From: JACRIK01 sp040753835
GTDB lineage: Bacteria > Planctomycetota > MHYJ01 > JACQXL01
DNA: 7,725 nt
Direction of reading: 5' to 3'
Assembly: GCA_040753835.1 (NCBI GenBank)
Contig: JBFMDM010000109.1
Coordinates: forward strand, 1-7,725
Shown: in pieces, positions 1 to 6,500 of the stretch
Layout: each line of letters opens with the position of its first letter
Position numbering within the stretch: position 1 is the stretch's first letter
Notes under the pieces: generated by a model
Database searches by the model: none
What the model was told of the DNA's origin: nothing
The model's input: the letters and a program-made list of their open reading frames with translations, nothing else
Translations under genes and position numbers: made by a program

Positions 1-248
1 TAGTCCTTTTGGTTGACGATAGTATAGACCAATTCGCCCTTATCCGTAATCAGGACAGTGCCGTTAAATGTCTGGATATAGAATTTAATTTCCTCGGGCA
101 TCTGGCCTTCATTCTTTATGAATGGGACCCGGGCGCTGGAGAGCGACTTTATTTGTTCTTCTGACAGGGTATTCCGGCTCTCAGCCAATAATTCCGAAGA
201 GTATGAGAAAATCGCCAATAACAGGAGGATATATCCAAATTTATTCAT
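1..248 (-). CDS. Secreted SBBP-repeat-type protein, N-terminal part only (cut by window edge)
   Basis: This frame is open from an ATG at 248 to the window edge, giving 82 codons plus two bases; the rest of the gene lies outside. The protein starts with a signal peptide: a Lys near the N-terminus, a hydrophobic run (YILLLLAIFSY) and a likely cleavage site after ELLA near residue 22. From about residue 42 it reads VPFIKNEGQMPEEIKFY, then FNGTVLITDKGELVYTI. This matches IPFIRNEGQI and FNGMVFVTDKGELVYHI in the 981-residue protein next door, at roughly 60% identity by eye over some 43 residues. It is therefore a paralogue, and SBBP repeats probably follow. The start is supported by the signal peptide, by AAAGG about 10 bases upstream as a weak ribosome site, and by a TATAAT box further up. 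The two genes lie head-to-tail on the same strand with a 103-bp gap. Confidence 0.85.
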   Translation of the reverse strand, partial: MNKFGYILLLLAIFSYSSELLAESRNTLSEEQIKSLSSARVPFIKNEGQMPEEIKFYIQTFNGTVLITDKGELVYTIVNQKD

Positions 249-278
249 ATATATTACCTTTTAATCCCTCTCTGCAAT

Positions 279-284
279 ATTATA
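279..284 (-). promoter_or_regulatory. Probable -10 box of the partial paralogue gene
   Basis: On the minus strand GGGTATAAT lies about 30 bases before the ATG at 248, so transcription would start some 20-25 bases upstream of the gene, a normal leader length. No convincing -35 hexamer lies 16-18 bases further up. The 981-residue paralogue also has GGGTATAAT just before its start, so the motif may be a conserved control element of the pair. Confidence 0.4.
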
Positions 285-323
285 CCCGTTTAGGCGCGAA
301 AGGTTGCATTACGCCGTGCTTTC

Positions 324-401
324 ACCCCGTTAGAAGCGTTCAAACAAGGTCTTAAATCCTTTTCACCTTGAGGTCCCGTTTGAGGGCGCTTCTAACGGGG
401 T
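324..401. repeat. Palindromic element, copy A, spanning the 3' end of the SBBP-protein gene
   Basis: Two perfect 15-bp arms, ACCCCGTTAGAAGCG (324-338) and its exact complement (387-401), enclose 48 bp. The interior holds a smaller nested pair: CAAGGT at 345-350 with ACCTTG at 365-370, plus AAAC/GTTT outside it, so the whole can fold as one long stem. The core 325-400 is flanked on both sides by TTCA (321-324 and 401-404), which could be a 4-bp target duplication. The element covers the last 16 codons and the stop codon of the gene read on the minus strand. The same arms recur inside smc at 5131-5210, with an unrelated interior. A terminator role for this copy is possible, but no clear T-run follows the stem. 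Confidence 0.85.
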
Positions 402-3297
402 TCAGGATTAACAATCCCGTCGCTAACAACAACAGCGCTATTGCCAAAGCCGGATATCGTATCATATATACTATCGGCGTTAATGTCAGTTTAACCAAAG
501 ACGCCTGGACCGGCGAATGCTTGAGGTGTTCGGCAATGGGCGGGCTTACCCGGTAATACCATCTGACAAATTCGCTCCCAGGTTTATTGGTCAGGAGGTA
601 TTTATTCCTGAAATTCTTCAGGGCAACGACATTGGGATGGGACGGACTCCCATAGACCGAGGTGGCGATAAAGCACTGGCCGATCGGCCTGGTAAAGGCA
701 TCGGCTCCGAACAACACGCCGGCGCTGCTGCCGCTGGTGAATAAGGGGTCGACCTCGGTGAGGAACTGATACACAGAAGTCCAACTTACCCGGCCTGAAG
801 AATCCGTGGCCACGACATACCAGTAATAGGATGTTTCGTAATTAAGCGATGGGCTGAATGACAAATTAAGTCCGGTATAAATCAGGTTAAGCGGGTATGA
901 ATCAGTTGACAGATAAACCTGATATGTAACCGAGCCGATGGCATTTCCCGGGGCGGTCCATTGCAATAACACCGGCACCGCTACGCTTTGGGCCAGATTG
1001 CCGGGCGAGGCAAGAGTCGGGGCAGCCAGGGCTGAGGTGGTTGCCGCCGCGCCGCCTTGTAAATTAGGCGTTATACGGCAGACAAAGATATCGCCGGCGC
1101 CTGAATAGACCGACCCGTTATACGGGCTGGTGATGGGATTGGAAAGTGGGAAGTCCGAGGATGTTGTGACGCTGGTCAGGACCGGATTGCCTGACCCATC
1201 CGCAATTATTCCGGCCCGGCTTCCTACGCTGGTAGTGGATTCTGTTCCCGCGCCTCCCAGATAAATAGATGCCACCAGATTAAAGCCGTTGTCCAGCCGG
1301 GTGACAAACATATCGGATGTCCCGCCGAGGGTCGTGTCAAGCGGGGGAGGAGTTGTCGGATAGGTCGGGAAGTTTACTGATGCTGTATAGCCGGTGAGAT
1401 AAACCTGGCTGGCAAAAGGCGCTACGGCAATAGACCAGCCGGTATCCCAGCCGCTCCCGCCCAAATATCTGGAATTTAGAATGCCTAACGATGGGCTTAA
1501 TTTGGTGACAAAGGCGTCCACACTGCCGCCCAGGGTTGAATTGCCGGTTGGGATGAGCGGGAAATTGGTGGAATTCGTCTCGCCGGTTACGTAGATATTG
1601 TTGGCCCGGCCCACCGCAATCCCGTAACCGGAATCGTATAATGTCCCGCCGAATCTGGTGGAATACAAGGTGGCGGTCAGGGCGTTATTAAACTTGGTTA
1701 CAAATACATCTGACGAGCCGATCTGGGCCACCAGAGGCACGGTTGGGAAGTTCGGCGAGGTCGTTCCGCCGGTTACTATCACATTATCGGATGAGTCCGT
1801 GGTTATTCCGAAGCAGACATCGCCCTGTGTCCCGCCCAGGAAGGTGGAAACATATCCGGAAGCGGTAAGATTGTTATTAAACCTCGCCACAAAGCCGTCC
1901 TGGGTGGCGCCGCCAAAGGTGGGGTATGGCCCGCCCACGGCAGGGAATGTGGAGCCGCCGGCCACGCCGCAGACAAAGACGTTATTATTCCGGTCCACGG
2001 CGACTCCGTAACCGCGGTCGTCGCTTGATGTGCTTGTCCCGCCCAGGAACGTAAAGACAAAATCGGTTGCGGTCAAGTCATTGTTCAATCTTGCCACATA
2101 GGCATCCCAGGAGCCGTTGAAAGATGTATCATAGGCGCCGCCGGTGGCCGGTGAAGCGGGGGATGACGTTGAGGTTCCCACCGTGCCGGCTACAAAGACA
2201 TTGCCATAACTATCTACCGCAATGCCATAGCCGTATTCAGACCTGAATGAAAAAGAGCCGAGGAATGTGGAAGCCAGCAAGGCCGAGATATCGCTGTTGA
2301 ATTTGGAGACGACTGCATCGGTCGCAAAGGTAAAAGAGGTCTGATAGGTGCCGGCCGTAGTCGGGTAACTCCCGGAAGAATTGCCGACAATAAAGATATT
2401 GCCGGCCGTGTCCCGGGCAATGCCGTTGCTTACATCGGCTGATGCGCCGCCGATATAGGTTGAGGCCAGCAGGGGGTCAATAATCAAAGGGAGCGTTTTA
2501 TCGTAGTTGCCAACCGTAAAACCGTAGGTGTTTGGGTTTATCAGACGATAAGAAACCTCAACCGGTTTCCGCATGCCGTTTATTTCCTGATAGGCAACCG
2601 GGCGGGTAAAATTCATAGCGCCTTTTGGCGTCCTGGCCACAAGTTCGCCTGATTCGTTCAGGGATATTGCCTCCCGCCCTGACATAACGTCAGGGCGATG
2701 CTCGCCCCTCAGGGCGGCAACGCCGTCCAGCGATATACTGATGGATTCCGGATTGCCCTCAGGGCTGACAATGAAGAGTTTCTCTATGTTCTTGGAGTTT
2801 GCCTTGAGGTTCAGGGTGATGCCCGGCCACGGCTCGCCCAGGGAAATCAGATTATATGTTGCAATATTGTCGCGCGAATCCTGCGGGGAATCAATAATAA
2901 TGTAATTCACATAGGCCTGGGAGCGGTTCAACCCGCGGATATTGATACCTCGGTTGTCTTGGTTTGTGCATAGATTTTCCCTGATTATTTCTGATTGGTA
3001 TGACGCGATTGAGCCGTCCGGCTGGATTATGTCATCCGCTCCGAGATAATCCTTGTGATATAGTATATGGTAGACCAACTCACCCTTATCGGTGACAAAG
3101 ACCATGCCATTGAAAAGTTTGGTGTAGAATTTTACCTCATCTGATTTTATCTGCCCTTCATTCCGGATAAAGGGAATCTGGAGCGACGACGCCTCTTTCT
3201 GGATGTCAATATCGGAATCTTGGGCCGGGGTATCTGCATATATAGCGGTGCCGGCGGCACTAATTATTAGTAATAATAGCAGCAAATTCTGCCTCAT
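352..3297 (-). CDS. Secreted SBBP-repeat beta-propeller protein with Fn3-like domain and CFI-box C-terminal anchor
   Basis: This is a 981-residue envelope protein of unknown precise function. Residues 1-21 are a signal peptide (MRQNLLLLLLIISAAGTAIYA). Residues about 40-275 match the domain that usually precedes SBBP repeats (IPFIRNEGQ, then TRPVAYQEINGMRKPVEVSYRL). Seven repeats of 62-74 residues follow at about 278-749. Each has the pattern FLGG, then YGIAVD-x-GNVFV-G, then FP, then DxFV-(A/T)(R/K), suggesting a seven-bladed beta-propeller. Residues about 758-848 look like a fibronectin-III domain (LQWTAPGN, TYQVYLST, SYYWYVVATD). The C-terminus has CFIATSVYGSPSHP from Cys875, the FRNKYLLTN and YYRVSPP motifs of CFI-box-CTERM domains, a membrane segment at about 947-966 and a basic tail. 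The likely location is therefore exported and membrane-anchored or sorted at the C-terminus. The start is firm: an in-frame TAA lies three codons upstream and the signal peptide begins at this Met. Residues about 193-208 and 966-981 are encoded by palindromic elements. The ligand is unknown. Confidence 0.92.
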   Translation of the reverse strand: MRQNLLLLLLIISAAGTAIYADTPAQDSDIDIQKEASSLQIPFIRNEGQIKSDEVKFYTKLFNGMVFVTDKGELVYHILYHKDYLGADDIIQPDGSIASYQSEIIRENLCTNQDNRGINIRGLNRSQAYVNYIIIDSPQDSRDNIATYNLISLGEPWPGITLNLKANSKNIEKLFIVSPEGNPESISISLDGVAALRGEHRPDVMSGREAISLNESGELVARTPKGAMNFTRPVAYQEINGMRKPVEVSYRLINPNTYGFTVGNYDKTLPLIIDPLLASTYIGGASADVSNGIARDTAGNIFIVGNSSGSYPTTAGTYQTSFTFATDAVVSKFNSDISALLASTFLGSFSFRSEYGYGIAVDSYGNVFVAGTVGTSTSSPASPATGGAYDTSFNGSWDAYVARLNNDLTATDFVFTFLGGTSTSSDDRGYGVAVDRNNNVFVCGVAGGSTFPAVGGPYPTFGGATQDGFVARFNNNLTASGYVSTFLGGTQGDVCFGITTDSSDNVIVTGGTTSPNFPTVPLVAQIGSSDVFVTKFNNALTATLYSTRFGGTLYDSGYGIAVGRANNIYVTGETNSTNFPLIPTGNSTLGGSVDAFVTKLSPSLGILNSRYLGGSGWDTGWSIAVAPFASQVYLTGYTASVNFPTYPTTPPPLDTTLGGTSDMFVTRLDNGFNLVASIYLGGAGTESTTSVGSRAGIIADGSGNPVLTSVTTSSDFPLSNPITSPYNGSVYSGAGDIFVCRITPNLQGGAAATTSALAAPTLASPGNLAQSVAVPVLLQWTAPGNAIGSVTYQVYLSTDSYPLNLIYTGLNLSFSPSLNYETSYYWYVVATDSSGRVSWTSVYQFLTEVDPLFTSGSSAGVLFGADAFTRPIGQCFIATSVYGSPSHPNVVALKNFRNKYLLTNKPGSEFVRWYYRVSPPIAEHLKHSPVQASLVKLTLTPIVYMIRYPALAIALLLLATGLLILNPVRSALKRDLKVKRI
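2675..2720. repeat. GC-rich palindromic insert in the N-terminal domain of the SBBP protein
   Basis: A perfect 9-bp inverted repeat, CGCCCTGAC (2675-2683) and GTCAGGGCG (2689-2697), surrounds the loop ATAAC. A second small hairpin, CGCCC/GGGCG, follows at 2703-2716, and TCAGGGCG occurs in both parts (2690-2697 and 2709-2716). On the minus strand this encodes residues about 193-208 (LRGEHRPDVMSGR). These break a segment where related proteins, as I recall them, run directly from the DGV-like strand to the ISLNESGELV-like strand. It looks like a short in-frame insertion. The second half shares a 21-bp pattern with the palindromic insert at 3811-3831. Confidence 0.6.
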
Positions 3298-3302
3298 AAC
3301 AG

Positions 3303-3308
3303 ATTATA
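3303..3308 (-). promoter_or_regulatory. Possible -10 box close to the SBBP-protein start
   Basis: The minus strand reads AAGGG-TATAAT-CTGTT before the ATG at 3297. If TATAAT is the -10 box, the transcript would begin at or next to the start codon and be nearly leaderless. Alternatively AAGGG, 11 bases from the ATG, is a slightly distant ribosome site and the promoter lies further up. No good -35 is visible. The same GGGTATAAT precedes the paralogue. Confidence 0.25.
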
Positions 3309-3443
3309 CCCTTACATAGCATCAAAGTTGCCTATTTTCATATCCTATATAGTAGAAAGTGTCAAGTAAAACAAAATATATTTTAGGCGAATTAGGGCCA
3401 AACCGGCGTATTTTGGGCGGGTATGCCGACTAAAATTTATGCG

Positions 3444-3459
3444 ATATTTCCCGAAATAT
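3444..3459. promoter_or_regulatory. Operator-like palindrome
   Basis: ATATTTC-CC-GAAATAT is a perfect palindrome with 7-bp half-sites. It lies about 33 bp upstream of the likely -10 box of smc, in the spacer shared with the divergent gene. The size and symmetry suit a dimeric DNA-binding protein. No specific regulator can be named, and AT-rich DNA gives such palindromes by chance fairly often. Confidence 0.3.
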
Positions 3460-3491
3460 ATTCAAGATAATCGGCCCAAAATCCGATATAT

Positions 3492-3497
3492 TATAAT
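3492..3497 (+). promoter_or_regulatory. Probable -10 box of smc
   Basis: A perfect TATAAT lies 26 bases before the smc ATG, which would give a leader of about 20 bases. No good -35 hexamer is seen at the usual distance. The inverted pair ATCGG/CCGAT (3470-3487) lies directly upstream, where a regulator or RNA polymerase would contact. Confidence 0.35.
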
Positions 3498-3523
3498 CCT
3501 CATTAACCACTGGGCTTTAGAGT

Positions 3524-6500
3524 ATGAAACTGACCAAGTTGACCTTAGACGGCTTCAAGTCGTTTGCCCACCGCACCGAGATAAACTTTGACTATGGCAC
3601 CACGGTCCTGGTCGGCCCGAACGGCTGCGGCAAGAGCAATGTGGTTGATGCGATGAAATGGGTCCTGGGCGACCGGAGCGTCAAATCCCTGCGCGGCGAG
3701 GAGATGCTTGACGTCATCTTCAACGGCGCCAGCGACGCCAAGCCGGCCGGGTTCGCCTCGGTTTCGCTCTCTATGGCCAATTCGGATAATAGCGCCCCGC
3801 CTACGGCGAGGCTCGCCCATACTGGCGGCAAACTGCCTTTGGGCTACGAAGAGGTTACCATTACCCGCCGCCTGCACCGCTCGGGCGAAAGCGAGTATTT
3901 TATCAACAACCAACTCTGCCGCCTCAAGGACATCCGCGAACTCTTTATGGGCACCGGAGTCGGGATGGAATCATATTCCATCATAGAACAGGGCAAGGTG
4001 GATTTCATCCTCAGGAGCAATCCCTTTGAACGCCGGGAATTGCTGGACGAGGCGGCTGGCATCAGCAAATACAAGGCCAAACGCAGGGAAAGCGAGGCAA
4101 AACTCCTGAAGGTGGAGCAGGATTTAATCCGGCTCTCGGACATCCTGCGCGAGGTCAGGCGCGAAATACGCTCCATCAAAATCCAGGCCACCAAGGCAGA
4201 GAAATACAAGGCCACAATGGAGGAATTGAAGGCCAAGAAGACCCAACTGGCGCTCCATACCTATCACCAGTATTTCCAGAAGCAGGCCGGCCTGGCGGCT
4301 AAAACCGCCGAATTGAAGGCCGGCTATGAGGCGCTTAATGCGCAACTCCAGGCCGTAGAACAGACACTCATCGCTATAGATAAGGAAATCATCCAGATAG
4401 ACAACCAGGTTGCCGGACAACAGGAGACCCTGGTTAGCTTAAGCGGCCGGCTCTCCCAGACCCATCAGAAAATAGAATCGTCCGCCGCCCGGCGCAATGA
4501 ACTGGCCCAGTCCGAGGAGGAGACCAAAAAGAATATCGGAGTTTATACCCAGAAGGCCGTTGACCTGCGCGGCCGGATAGTGGAGATAATGCAATCATAC
4601 GAGACGCTTAAGAGGGAAATAGAAACCCTGGACAGCGAACTCAGCGGCAAGGACGCGTTATACAGGGATATTTCCCACGAGATGGAAAACCTCGCCCTGA
4701 AAGTTGATGAGAAACGCAACGAGACCTTCCAGGCCGGCCATAAGAAATCCGCCTACCAGAACGAACTCTCGGGCATTCAGAACGAATTAAAGAACCTCTC
4801 AGGCAAACAGGAGAAACTCACGGCCCGTGCCAGGGAGATTGCAGACGAGACCGAGACCCTGAAGCAGAATAAGGCGTCTCTGGAGGCATCCCGCAGGCAG
4901 GTTCAGGACGCCATTGAGGCCGTCAAGGCCGATATCAGCCGGAAAGAGACGGTTCTCAAGGTGGTCCAGAACGACCTGAATGCCATTGCGGCTGAATCCG
5001 GCAAGGTAAAAGACGAGTTGAGCCGCAGCGCCGCGCGTAAGGAAACACTGGAAGACCTGGAACGCCACCACGACGGATGCTCCAATGGCGTCCGCTTTAT
5101 CTTAGAGTCGCCTCCGGCCGTATCCGCGCACCCCGTTAGAAGCGAACACTTTGGAGATAACCCAATTATCGGGAGTTATGAATCTCGGACACCCTGCGCT
5201 TCTAACGGGGCTAAAATCTACGGCCTGGTGGCGGATATTGTGGAGATAAAGCCGCAGTATGTCAATGCGGCAGAGGCCGGACTGAAAGGCCTGGCTGACG
5301 CCCTGATTGTCCAGTCCCAAACAGATGCCCTCAATATTGTCCAGTCCGTCCGGGACAACCAGAAGGGCCGGGTCACTGCCATTGTTGTGGATAAACTCAA
5401 GTCATTCTCACTACGTCCGCCTATTCCGGCAAATAATATTCCCGGCATCATCGGCTATGCGGACGAGATTATCCGGGAGATAAAACTTGATAACATCGCG
5501 CCTGAGATAAAATCCGCCCTGGCCCGGGTCCTGCTCGGCCGGTATCTTCTGGTTGATACCCTCGCAACCGCCCGGCAGGTGCTTGACGAGCATCTTTATG
5601 AAGGCCCGGTTCTCACGGCCAGCGGCGAGATTATCAATCCCAACGGAATCGTTTCCGGCGGATTCATAGAGGCGGGCATCGGGCTTATCTCGCGCAAGAC
5701 CGAACTGCGCGACCTTAACGGTAAACTCGTCTCGCTGGCCGAACAACTTACGCACCTGGAACAGATGCAATCAGGCAAGGCATCGGAGGTTGATGCGCTC
5801 CAGGCCGAACTGCAGAATTCGCGCCTGGCCGTCTACGAGAAATCAGTGGAACTGACCGGCGCTGACAATGCCGTTGCCGAGGCGGACCGCCGCTTCTCCA
5901 TACTGGCCAAAGAGATGGAAATAAGCGGCCTGGAATTAACCGAGGTGGCTCAGCAGATACAGTCCCTGACCGATCGGGCCGTTACCACCGCCCAGGTGGT
6001 CAAGGAACTGGAAGAAACACTCATCCGGCTCCAGTCGGAAATAGAGCAGGCCAATAATGCGGCCAACGAATACGCCCAGAAGAAACAGCAGATAGAAATA
6101 GAGACAACCGAACTCAAGGTCAGGCAGGCAAAACTCCTCTCCCAGCGCGAGTATTTTACCCAGCAACAGACCCAGATGAGCGAGGATATCAAGCATATAG
6201 AGACGGTTCTGGAGACATCGGCCAACTCCTTAAACGAGATAAAGAACCGCATCAGCGAACTGGATACGGCCCGTGCGGCCGATGAGGAACTCCTCAAGAA
6301 CCTTTCAGCAGAGCAGTCCGGGGTACAGACGTTGGTGGCTGAATTGAGAACCCGGATGCAGGAACTGAAAGAGAAATTCCACATCCAGAAGGCCGAAGAG
6401 GAAAAGGTCCAGGCCGAAATCAACACGGTCCAGAACGGCATCAATGAGATTTCATACCAGGAGCGCGAGATAGCGCTTAAACTGGATAACCTCTGCGAAA

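Larger units (their letters stand above)
3298..3523. other. Divergent AT-rich spacer between the SBBP-protein gene and smc
   Basis: These 226 bp contain no convincing gene. The spacer must hold the promoters of both divergent genes. It contains a 16-bp palindrome at 3444-3459, a looser inverted pair ATCGG/CCGAT at 3470-3474 and 3483-3487, and TATAAT boxes near each gene. No riboswitch-like or RNA-gene structure is evident by eye. Confidence 0.7.

Noticed and set aside
324..401. CRISPR repeat-spacer unit
   Set aside because: There are only two inverted arms per locus, no direct-repeat array, and the elements lie within genes.
324..401. Rho-independent terminator of the SBBP-protein gene
   Set aside because: The stem contains the stop codon and no clear T-run follows on the minus strand. 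The same arms also occur mid-gene in smc, where termination would be harmful.
278..745. Seven SBBP repeats considered as DNA tandem repeats (coordinates are protein residues of the 981-residue product)
   Set aside because: The similarity is at protein level only. The DNA copies are diverged and vary from 62 to 74 codons, so they are not a DNA repeat array.
1236..1249. SMC Walker B/D-loop sequence DEADSPLDE (residue numbering) as a loss-of-function variant
   Set aside because: The catalytic Asp and Glu are present, and A-for-V and S-for-A changes are conservative, so normal activity is expected.
1658..2011. A 117-codon plus-strand open frame inside the SBBP-repeat region
   Set aside because: It lies antisense to strongly repeat-patterned coding sequence, its translation shows no domain, and such frames are expected opposite GC-rich codons.
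3545..4236. Minus-strand open frames opposite the SMC N-terminal head
   Set aside because: The plus strand here encodes Walker A and the conserved head, so these are shadow frames.
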